NCBI GenBank assembly: GCA_934476085.1 | Contig: CAKSNE010000021.1 | Span: forward strand, 1-15,339 | Source: an uncultured Eubacteriales bacterium | GTDB lineage: Bacteria; Bacillota; Clostridia; Oscillospirales; Acutalibacteraceae | Length of the DNA stretch: 15,339 nt | Direction: 5' to 3' | Shown here: positions 1 through 6,673 of the stretch, one piece after another | Layout: each line of letters opens with the position of its first letter | Position numbering within the stretch: the stretch's first letter is position 1 | Position numbers and translations under genes: made by a program | The notes under the pieces: generated by a model | Database searches by the model: none | The model's input: the letters and a program-made list of their open reading frames with translations, nothing else | What the model was told of the DNA's origin: nothing

Positions 1-3000
1 AAACCATCAGCATTATATTTATATGTAACAGATAAATTCCCCTTTGTGTAACTTGACAATTGTCTGCCATTTTTCCAAGTTAAAGTAGCACCAAGATAGC
101 TTAATGGATTACCTGATTCATCATAAGTTATAGTTTGATTACCATACTTAGTTAATTTATCTTTCCAATCAGAGTCTTCATAAGATAAGTTAGTAATCCA
201 TTTTTTAGTAAGATTACCGTGATTGTCATAAGTGTAATTTTTATTATTTTCTTTAATAAGCTGACCGAGTGCATCATATTGATATGTGGCAACGGTAGTT
301 TCATCCGCATTATCTTTTTTTGAATAGATACCGGTTATATTACCGTTATTATCGTAGGTATATCTTAATCTTTCCTTACTTCCGCTTGAACTTGTGGTTG
401 TTACATAATTAAGCTGGTCGGTTATATAATCTGCATTACTATTATACACATATTCTTTTAAAAGTACAATAGCATTGCCTGATTTTACTTCTTCTTTTAT
501 TATTCTTCCAAAAGCGTCTTTATAAACTTTCTTTGTTGTGTTTCCAAATTCGGTAGTTTCTGTTGTATAAAGGTCGGTTGTTTCAGAGTTGTCGGTAGAA
601 GAAAATTTAGTAACATAATTAATCCCGTTTATATTTTCTGAAAATTCATTTTCGTTTGATGAATAAGCATAAAGCAGAGATGTTTCTGCTTTATTCCAAA
701 TTTGAGTTTCATCTAAATAGGCTAGGGTTACTGTTTTATTTTCAGAATCAATTGTTTTAAGAGTTTGACCAATTTCATCGTAAGTATATGAAATTGTATT
801 GTTAATAGAATCTTTAACTATTTCTTTTAAAAACCAATTGACGTCATAATTATACTTAATAGTTTGTCCATTAGCATAAGTTATTTTGTTTATCATTCGA
901 CTGTCATTAGGAGAATAAGTGTATTCAATTAATTTTATTGTTCCTACTGAAATTGATTTTAAATCACCAAAAGGTGAATATTCATAAGAGTAGGTAACAC
1001 CATCGCTGGTAATAGTTGAAATTCTTCCTTTTGAATAAGTATACTGACAATCTAATTCTGTTTCATTAACAGTTTGAGACATCTTTATGAGATTGTTAAG
1101 GTCATCATAACTGTAATTTACTGTATTTCCGTTGCCGTCAGTTGCAGAAAGTTGATTTCCTGTTTCATTTTCAGTAGTTGTAAATGTGTCTACGCCAACT
1201 GAATTTGTTTCTTTTGAAAGCGTGCAAGCAATATTTCCTACTGTTATGCTCTTGGTTGCAGAAATAGTTTTCATTTGCTGGCCATCACGACTTTCAGAAA
1301 TATTTTCAGTTACATTATATTCGTCATCAGTGTACTCATTACTTGAATCTATTATAGCATCTGCAAGGACTGTTTGAATTTCATCAATATATACAGCTGA
1401 ACTTGTTGTTTTAATAAAGATAAAGTTTAAGTTAGCTATATCTTTACCAGCTTTTTCAATATCTTTATAGAGTATTGTTTTCCAAGCACCTTTAGGAGCA
1501 GCAGGTAGTGTTTCACTATAATCTACTGTTGGACGAGAAATAGCTGTGTTTCTTAATATTACTGTAAATTCATCATCTGATTTATACCAAAAACGAATAC
1601 CGCTTTGTTTTGATTTATCTATTGATGACGAAGGCAAAGAAATGCCTGGATAAATTGCTTCTTCACCTAAAGGATTTATGTAGTCATATTTATCTTTGCT
1701 TTGAGAAACACACCAAGAATTGTTTAGATAAGCGGTTGATAATTCTTCATCCTTTTCACCATTAGAATTGTTAACTACTGTACCGTTTCCAAGATAACTG
1801 CATCCGGTAATTCCGGAATAGTTTTCAAATGAATTAATTGTTGAAGTAATTGAGTAACCATTTTCAATTTGATAATCTTCCTGTGAGGTTTCTGATGTTT
1901 CTTCAGAAGATTCGTCAGATGTTTTAACCATAGTTCCGCTCATAACTTCAACACCATCAACATACATATAACCTTGTTGATTATTGTACTCAATAAGAAT
2001 TTTAAATGATGAATAATTGGTTTTTATATCATTAATAGGGAACATTACTTTTCTAAATCCAGCAAAAGAATTGTTTGAATCTAGTGTGAAATCAATTTCT
2101 TTTTCGGCTAATACGGTTTGTGATGAACTGTTTATTCCAATAACAGAAATTTTTGCATTGTGATTGTTAAATAAATCTGAATTTGGTAACATTCCTACTG
2201 TTTTTATCCATGCAGAAACAGATAAATCTTTTGCACCTGTCAAATTTAAAGTTTGTTCTGCTGAGACATTTTGATCTTTATTACCGGTTAATTTGATAGC
2301 ATTATTATCTAATGCACCTCTTTTTCCGGCTTCTGTTGTAAAACTTGCACCTGAGGATAGTCTCCAATTGCTGTTTTCAGAAAAATCAGCGTTGTTTATT
2401 GCGTTATATTCATAGGCTCGTTTGTGCTTTTCTAACTGGATTGCATCAAAGTACACTTTGCCTTTTGCGTTATATAAGCCCAATTCAAGTTCTGCTGATG
2501 AATTGTCTTCAGCAACATCAAATGTTACATAAACTCGGCTCCAATTTTCATATTGACCTTTAATTCCTGTTGATTTTTTTGTTGTGTTTCCAGCTGTAGT
2601 GCGAACAGAAATACCATCATATATTGTTTTGTTATCACTTAATTCAACTTTTGAATCACTTGCAGTTTTAACATATGCTGAAAATGTGTATGTTCCTGCT
2701 GAGAGCCCACTAATTGTTTGCTTTGCAGTTGAGGTATTTATTGAAGTGTTATCAATTTTTAATAACTTATTACCTATAAAAGCATTTGTATCAGTTTCAA
2801 TTGTTGAATTAGTTAAAGACCAATTATTTGAACCATTTTCAAAACTATTATTTTTTGCCAGATTTACTACGGGAATTGTAATATCAGTATTGGCAATTAC
2901 CTTTCCTTTTAAATCTACCGCTTGATTTAGTGCAAAACCATTGTTATTAATAACTGATTCTAAATAACCGTTCTTATTAAAATAATATTTTTCAGTATAT

Positions 3001-5237
3001 GTTATTTTATCGGATAGACTTATTTGGTCATAAGTAGTCATAAATGGATATTTTGTAACGACTAATCTATTGCCTCTTTCCCATGTTTCAGTTGATTCAT
3101 TATAACCATATTCAGTTATTGTATTACTATTAGTAAAATTAAATTCTAGCTTACTGTTTTTAGGTAAAATTATTGATTTAATATTCGAATTTGATTCAGT
3201 ATAATCGTAGTTAACGGTAAATTTATTTGTTGTTACTTTAACTAAATTTGCGTTTTGATAAGTATAATCAACCCTAAGATTTTTTGATTGGCAAACTACT
3301 GATTTTAATTTATTTTCATCATAATTATATTTAAATTCATTTTCTTTGCTATCAGTTATTTTAGATATATTTAACGCTGAGTTGTATGTTATTGATAAAT
3401 CTTCGCCATTATTAGTTATTTTAGTTAATAGTTTTTCATTATCTGTACTTGCTTTTTTTCCTGCTTTTAAAAACTCAAGTACTTTATTGTTTGGTGTAAT
3501 AATTTTATAATAGTTTAATGAATTTTCAGTAATATTATATAAAGAATAACCTTCGTTATCGTCATCACAATAATATGTTATTCCATTATCATCAGCTTTT
3601 GATTTTGAAAAGAATATTGCTTTACCATCATCACATTCATAAATATATTTATATTCGGAATTATTAGGGTAGTAACATACACTTTCAGTATAATAAGGCT
3701 TCCAATACCAATTTTCGTTGCTTCCAATATGATGATCAAAATCGTATGTATATGTCATACCTATATCAACAGAACATGAATTATCAGAAACGGAGATATC
3801 ATTTCTTCTAATAATAACATCTTTGGTTAAATCGTTCAAATAAGCTGTTCCGGCTTCATTCATATCAAATTCATGATATGAATACTTATCGCTATCAATT
3901 CCAGACTGAATTACATAGGTTAACTGCATTGTTGGTTCAATAACAAATGTTGATTCTGATTCATTAAAACCTAAATCCATATATAAATTTTCTAATTCAC
4001 TTGGTACAGCAAAAATAAGATTTTCGAAAGGTGCGATTTGTTGAAAAGCCTTTGTAACATTCCATTGTGCCATTCCAACATTAGTTGTTGTAGTGAAAAT
4101 ATCATATGCATAATCATTAACCACTTTGTAATCTAAATGGCTCCAACTAAAATCTTGGCCATCAGATGAATAAATAGGCAATGATCCGGTAAATGAATTT
4201 TGATAAAACATTCTGATTACTGCATTTGTGATATAAGCACCTGATAAAAGTTTATGGTAGTTATGAAGTTTTAAATAAATTGCTGAGTTATAAGGATTGT
4301 TATCACTTTTAGCCCCGCTTTGATTAATCGAACCTACTTCAATTTGCATATTTGTTTCTGACAAAGATACACTAGGATCAATTTTAACAGGAAACTTTCT
4401 TTCATTATCTTGTAACCATTCTTTATTTGCAGAAAGTTTAACAGACATTTTATTGGTTTTAACTGATAAAATTGTTAAAGTCAACGCATCACTTGTAATA
4501 CCATTATCATCGGTCATTAAAGGCGCAGTTATTGTATAAACAATTTTATTGTTTTTGTTTTTAAGCTCGATAGTTTTTTCATCTTTTTGAATAGGAGTTA
4601 ATTTCTTAAATCTATACTCAATTTCAAACTCGTTTAAGTCTGTTTTATTATTTAAAATTAAGTTTTCTTTGATTTTTTCTCCATTTAAAATATATTCAGC
4701 ATCAATGTTGTTAAATATATTTTTGTAAATAGTAGTGCTGACTGTGTTAGGTAATGATGTGAATTTTTCATCACCATTCAATTTTTCTTCTTTTTTCTCT
4801 AAAATTGCTTTAGTAATATTTGTGCCGACAAAACCCCAAGAAATATTTACATCATCGGATATTATTTCAACAGTTTTACCACTTTTATAATTTTTAGATA
4901 ATATAATGCTATTCTTTGATTTTGTAGTAACATATTCATTATCGTTTATAGATTTTAAATTATTATTAATATTTTGAAATTTACCGTTTTCATCTTTGAA
5001 ATGTACAGCAGAATTGTATATTGCTGTCTGTATTGAACCGTCCGACATCTTAAAAAACTTTTCATTTTCGGTGCGCATGGATTCTATTTCTCCAATTATA
5101 TATGCCGGTTTTTCTTTGTACAGTTTATTATTAATTATATTTCTTCCTTCGGCTGTTGCTATAACAGAAATAATTGATGTTAACAATGCTAAAATTAATG
5201 TTATAGATGTGATTTTTAAAACTTGCTTTTTGTTCAT
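1..5237 (-). CDS. Secreted DNRLRE / YD-repeat (RHS, WapA-type) cell-surface protein, partial (C-terminus beyond left edge)
   Basis: The frame is open for 1,745 codons with no stop and leaves the window mid-protein. The start (ATG at 5237-5235) follows an AGGGGG ribosome binding site. Residues 1-30 are a signal peptide (MNKKQ, hydrophobic stretch, ATAEG). Residues about 51-95 carry the MSDGS...VHFKDENGKFQNINNNL signature that opens many Firmicute YD-repeat proteins. A DNRLRE-like beta domain follows at about 280-415. A first YD-like block spans about 610-745. Three jelly-roll modules resembling carbohydrate-binding domains lie at about 787-938, 949-1101 and 1136-1292, the last preceded by a Ser/Glu-rich linker. 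From about 1365 to the edge there are some twelve YD repeats (YTYDNNGNITGI, YQYDALGQLIKE). Such proteins wrap a C-terminal variable domain, often a toxin, in a beta shell; that part, the RHS core and any immunity gene are not visible. The toxin role is inference; the family assignment is secure. Confidence 0.92.
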   Translation of the reverse strand, partial: MNKKQVLKITSITLILALLTSIISVIATAEGRNIINNKLYKEKPAYIIGEIESMRTENEKFFKMSDGSIQTAIYNSAVHFKDENGKFQNINNNLKSINDNEYVTTKSKNSIILSKNYKSGKTVEIISDDVNISWGFVGTNITKAILEKKEEKLNGDEKFTSLPNTVSTTIYKNIFNNIDAEYILNGEKIKENLILNNKTDLNEFEIEYRFKKLTPIQKDEKTIELKNKNNKIVYTITAPLMTDDNGITSDALTLTILSVKTNKMSVKLSANKEWLQDNERKFPVKIDPSVSLSETNMQIEVGSINQSGAKSDNNPYNSAIYLKLHNYHKLLSGAYITNAVIRMFYQNSFTGSLPIYSSDGQDFSWSHLDYKVVNDYAYDIFTTTTNVGMAQWNVTKAFQQIAPFENLIFAVPSELENLYMDLGFNESESTFVIEPTMQLTYVIQSGIDSDKYSYHEFDMNEAGTAYLNDLTKDVIIRRNDISVSDNSCSVDIGMTYTYDFDHHIGSNENWYWKPYYTESVCYYPNNSEYKYIYECDDGKAIFFSKSKADDNGITYYCDDDNEGYSLYNITENSLNYYKIITPNNKVLEFLKAGKKASTDNEKLLTKITNNGEDLSITYNSALNISKITDSKENEFKYNYDENKLKSVVCQSKNLRVDYTYQNANLVKVTTNKFTVNYDYTESNSNIKSIILPKNSKLEFNFTNSNTITEYGYNESTETWERGNRLVVTKYPFMTTYDQISLSDKITYTEKYYFNKNGYLESVINNNGFALNQAVDLKGKVIANTDITIPVVNLAKNNSFENGSNNWSLTNSTIETDTNAFIGNKLLKIDNTSINTSTAKQTISGLSAGTYTFSAYVKTASDSKVELSDNKTIYDGISVRTTAGNTTKKSTGIKGQYENWSRVYVTFDVAEDNSSAELELGLYNAKGKVYFDAIQLEKHKRAYEYNAINNADFSENSNWRLSSGASFTTEAGKRGALDNNAIKLTGNKDQNVSAEQTLNLTGAKDLSVSAWIKTVGMLPNSDLFNNHNAKISVIGINSSSQTVLAEKEIDFTLDSNNSFAGFRKVMFPINDIKTNYSSFKILIEYNNQQGYMYVDGVEVMSGTMVKTSDESSEETSETSQEDYQIENGYSITSTINSFENYSGITGCSYLGNGTVVNNSNGEKDEELSTAYLNNSWCVSQSKDKYDYINPLGEEAIYPGISLPSSSIDKSKQSGIRFWYKSDDEFTVILRNTAISRPTVDYSETLPAAPKGAWKTILYKDIEKAGKDIANLNFIFIKTTSSAVYIDEIQTVLADAIIDSSNEYTDDEYNVTENISESRDGQQMKTISATKSITVGNIACTLSKETNSVGVDTFTTTENETGNQLSATDGNGNTVNYSYDDLNNLIKMSQTVNETELDCQYTYSKGRISTITSDGVTYSYEYSPFGDLKSISVGTIKLIEYTYSPNDSRMINKITYANGQTIKYNYDVNWFLKEIVKDSINNTISYTYDEIGQTLKTIDSENKTVTLAYLDETQIWNKAETSLLYAYSSNENEFSENINGINYVTKFSSTDNSETTDLYTTETTEFGNTTKKVYKDAFGRIIKEEVKSGNAIVLLKEYVYNSNADYITDQLNYVTTTSSSGSKERLRYTYDNNGNITGIYSKKDNADETTVATYQYDALGQLIKENNKNYTYDNHGNLTKKWITNLSYEDSDWKDKLTKYGNQTITYDESGNPLSYLGATLTWKNGRQLSSYTKGNLSVTYKYNADG

Positions 5238-5260
5238 AAATGAACCCCCTTTATAATAAG

Positions 5261-5289
5261 AATATAGTTGATATAATAAATAAGGTCAA
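5261..5289 (-). promoter_or_regulatory. Sigma-A-type promoter of the YD-repeat gene
   Basis: Read on the minus strand, a -35 TTGACC (5289-5284) and a -10 TATATT (5266-5261) are separated by 17 bases. They lie just upstream of the ribosome binding site and start codon. Near-consensus boxes and ideal spacing support it; the start of transcription is inferred. Confidence 0.7.
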
Positions 5290-5357
5290 TTATCAAGGCA
5301 AAAATATGTATAATTAGGCAAGCTTTATGTTTTAAATTCGAAAGGATATATTTTTTC

Positions 5358-5394
5358 TAACACTTTATCTAACAAATTTGAAATTTAAGTGTTA
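5358..5394. repeat. 8-bp perfect inverted repeat in the intergenic region
   Basis: TAACACTT (5358-5365) and AAGTGTTA (5387-5394) are exact inverse copies around a 21-base AT-rich centre that itself contains AAATTTGAAATTT. ATTTTTG follows on the plus strand. It could be a weak terminator or a protein-binding site of the neighbouring attachment region; nothing decides between them. Confidence 0.3.
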
Positions 5395-5493
5395 TTTTTG
5401 CAAAAGTAAATTCTTAACAAAAGCCTTTAAATAAAGGTGTTTTAAAGGGATAGATAAAGTCTAATAACATTAGAAAATAATCCGAATTTCAAA

Positions 5494-5546
5494 CTTAGGA
5501 TCTAGTGAGTTTTCTCGTGGGGGTTCAAGTCCCTTCACCCGCACCA
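5494..5546 (+). other. 3' half of tRNA-Leu(UAG): attachment-site scar
   Basis: The sequence reads as the last 53 bases of a class II leucine tRNA. In order: anticodon loop CTTAGGA (5494-5500, anticodon TAG at 5496-5498), 3' anticodon stem TCTAG, a variable arm with GAG/TTTT/CTC stem-loop (5506-5518), a T arm GGGGG-TTCAAGT-CCCTT (5519-5535), acceptor strand CACCCGC (5536-5542), discriminator A and encoded CCA. The 5' half (acceptor GCGGGTG, D arm, 5' anticodon stem) is not upstream; homology stops at the edge of the anticodon loop. The gene cannot yield a tRNA. Tyrosine integrases that use tRNA genes leave such a 3' duplicate at the far end of the element, so this is probably the distal attachment site of an element lying to the left. 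The complete tRNA would then sit at its other end, outside the window. Confidence 0.88.
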
Positions 5547-5553
5547 AATTAAA

Positions 5554-5590
5554 AAACTCTCTAATCGCTTATGATTAGGGAGTTTCCTTT
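5554..5590 (+). terminator. Terminator downstream of the tRNA-Leu fragment
   Basis: A 13-bp stem, AAACTCTCTAATC (5554-5566) with GATTAGGGAGTTT (5573-5585), one G-U pair, six-base loop, followed by CCTTT. It begins eight bases after the CCA, the usual place for a tRNA terminator, so the sequence right of the scar is probably the original downstream flank of the tRNA gene. Confidence 0.75.
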
Positions 5591-5720
5591 ATTTATAGGG
5601 GTTTCAAGCACTTTTTAAATATATAAGAGATGTATAAAATATACACGAAAAACATAAAAAATACATCTAATATATAAAAAAGTTGCCACGAAAGGTGACA
5701 CGAATTTAAATATAAAAAAT
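5591..5720. other. Gene-free AT-rich stretch with short repeats next to the attachment scar
   Basis: No reading frame or RNA fold is convincing here. An imperfect inverted repeat (AGATGTAT at 5628-5635, ATACATCT at 5661-5668, extendable to 12 of 14 matches) and three related nonamers, TACACGAAA (5642-5650), GCCACGAAA (5685-5693) and GACACGAAT (5697-5705), are visible. Short direct repeats beside an attachment site are what integrase arm-binding sites look like. That reading is speculative. Confidence 0.3.
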
Positions 5721-5760
5721 AAAGCCGAGTGGGATTTATTATCCTGCTCGGCTTTTTTTC
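5721..5760 (+). terminator. Strong intrinsic terminator without an obvious gene
   Basis: Stem AAAGCCGAGTGGGA (5721-5734) pairs with TCCTGCTCGGCTTT (5742-5755), using two G-U pairs on the plus strand, around a seven-base loop. A run of seven T follows. The complementary strand also ends in a T-rich run, so it could stop transcripts from either side, including the decayed integrase reading leftward. No intact plus-strand gene lies between the tRNA terminator and this hairpin. Confidence 0.75.
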
Positions 5761-5803
5761 TTTTAATTTTCTAACAGTTGCATCAGGTGAGAAAGAATGA
5801 TTA

Positions 5804-5841
5804 AACCCCTGTAATTAAGATTAATCTTAATTTCAGGGGTT
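5804..5841 (-). terminator. Near-perfect 38-bp palindrome after the integrase remnant
   Basis: AACCCCTG (5804-5811) and CAGGGGTT (5834-5841) frame a self-complementary core centred on AAGATTAATCTT; only one T-T pair breaks the symmetry. It starts seven bases beyond the integrase stop codon, so it is most likely that gene's terminator, although the following T tract is short. A binding site for a dimeric protein is possible. Confidence 0.5.
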
Positions 5842-5847
5842 GCTTTA

Positions 5848-5970
5848 TTAAATATTCAATTTTTCATTCATTGTTTTGACAATGTTTCGTTTTGATTCGA
5901 ATTCTAAATGAGCATATATATCTGCAGTTGTAGATATATTGCTATGACCTAAATATTCTTGAATTTCATT
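5848..5970 (-). pseudogene. C-terminal remnant of a tyrosine recombinase (integrase)
   Basis: Forty codons plus a stop match the end of phage/conjugative-element integrases: NEIQEYLGHSNISTTADIYA, then HLEFESKRNIVKTMNEKLNI. The histidine of LGHS and the tyrosine of DIYAHL (codon at 5916-5914) correspond to two of the family's conserved catalytic residues, the tyrosine being the DNA-cleaving nucleophile. Everything upstream, including the two catalytic arginines and the arm- and core-binding domains, is missing. The frame stays open for a few more codons but no longer resembles an integrase, and the promoter of the next gene occupies that space. It is therefore a dead fragment. It lies about 300 bases from the tRNA-Leu scar, so it probably derives from an element that used this or a neighbouring site. 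Confidence 0.85.
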
Positions 5971-6012
5971 AAAGAAAATATGAAAGAATAGGTTAAAAAA
6001 GAATAAAAAGCG

Positions 6013-6041
6013 TTGAAAATAAATGGATTATGTTATATAAT
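6013..6041 (+). promoter_or_regulatory. Promoter of the small lipoprotein gene
   Basis: TTGAAA (6013-6018) and TATAAT (6036-6041) are 17 bases apart, near-consensus for the housekeeping sigma factor. A second TATAAT at 6054-6059 has no clear -35 partner. An AAGGAG ribosome binding site (6073-6078) follows, with an untranslated leader of about 40 bases. Confidence 0.75.
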
Positions 6042-6088
6042 TAGCACACATAGTATAATTATGTTAAAAATAAAGGAGATGTAATGTA

Positions 6089-6514
6089 ATGAAAAAGTCT
6101 ATTCTATGCGTAGTTTTGATAAGTCTTTTGTTATTGTGTAGTTGTAAATCTAATAATAATCTTGAAGATGAAAATATAAAACTTAGAATTGAAACTATTT
6201 TGGAGAATGCTATAAAAGGAGACACTATATCATTGGATGAAGTATATGTTAATGATTGGGATTATTATATAATAGATTCTTCATATGATTTTTTGTCTGC
6301 TTTAGATGATTTAGATGTTGATAATGCTGACTCTGTTAATATATTAGAATATCAAGATAATAATTGTATTGTAGCTTTTGTTAAAGATGATAGTGTTGAA
6401 GCATATGCTCAGATAACAACAAAGCAAGACGATGGCAGTTCTTGTTTGACTAAATATCTTTATCAAGATAAAAAACAAGTATATTACAAAGGAACTATAT
6501 TAAAAGTAGAATAG
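6089..6514 (+). CDS. Small acidic lipoprotein, function unknown
   Basis: The 141-residue product begins with MKKS, a leucine-rich hydrophobic stretch and the lipobox LCSC, giving a lipidated Cys19 and outer-face membrane anchoring. The mature part is short and acidic, with many Asp/Glu and aromatic residues (VYVNDWDYYI, FLSALDDLDVDNADS) and ends in a Lys/Tyr-rich beta-like segment; no domain is recognised. The start is fixed by AAGGAG ten bases upstream; an ATG five bases earlier (6084) is followed at once by a stop. The gene has its own promoter and terminator, so it is a single-gene unit. It sits between the integrase remnant and a second copy of the integrase's 3' end, so it may be a passenger of the decayed element. 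Function cannot be assigned. Confidence 0.85.
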   Translation: MKKSILCVVLISLLLLCSCKSNNNLEDENIKLRIETILENAIKGDTISLDEVYVNDWDYYIIDSSYDFLSALDDLDVDNADSVNILEYQDNNCIVAFVKDDSVEAYAQITTKQDDGSSCLTKYLYQDKKQVYYKGTILKVE

Positions 6515-6594
6515 AATTAATGACATTTTAAAAAATATTCCATGAAACATATAAAACACTCCGAGAGTTATATAAAAAAGATAAGAAATAATTA

Positions 6595-6634
6595 AAAAAG
6601 ACTATGGGAAAGTATATTTCCCATAGTCTTTTTG
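6595..6634 (+). terminator. Bidirectional terminator between convergent genes
   Basis: A perfect 17-bp stem, AAAAAGACTATGGGAAA (6595-6611) with its complement (6617-6633), encloses a five-base loop GTATA. T runs follow on both strands. It serves the small lipoprotein gene from the left and the 978-residue protein gene from the right. Confidence 0.85.
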
Positions 6635-6663
6635 TTAAATATTCAATTTTTCATTGGTTGTTT
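6635..6663. repeat. Second copy of the integrase 3' end (direct repeat of 5848-5876)
   Basis: The first 21 bases (6635-6655) are identical to 5848-5868, and eight more follow with two mismatches. On the minus strand both copies encode the ending NEKLNI and a stop. Beyond this the copies diverge. The two copies, 787 bp apart in the same orientation, bracket the small lipoprotein gene and each lies next to a hairpin. It could be debris of a second integrase or a duplication linked to insertion. Confidence 0.65.
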
Positions 6664-6673
6664 AAAATGAATT

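Noticed and set aside
2345..2925. Plus-strand open frames at 2345-2563 and 2584-2925
   Set aside because: They lie antisense inside the continuous YD-repeat frame, have no ribosome binding site and show no recognisable domain.
5494..5546. Interrupted tRNA-Leu as a group I intron-containing tRNA gene
   Set aside because: Group I introns are known in the anticodon loop of some leucine tRNA genes, but no 5' exon is found upstream and a 5-kb protein gene on the opposite strand starts 257 bases away; an attachment scar fits better.
5998..6088. Riboswitch or attenuator ahead of the small lipoprotein gene
   Set aside because: The leader between promoter and ribosome binding site is only about 30 bases and shows no structured element.
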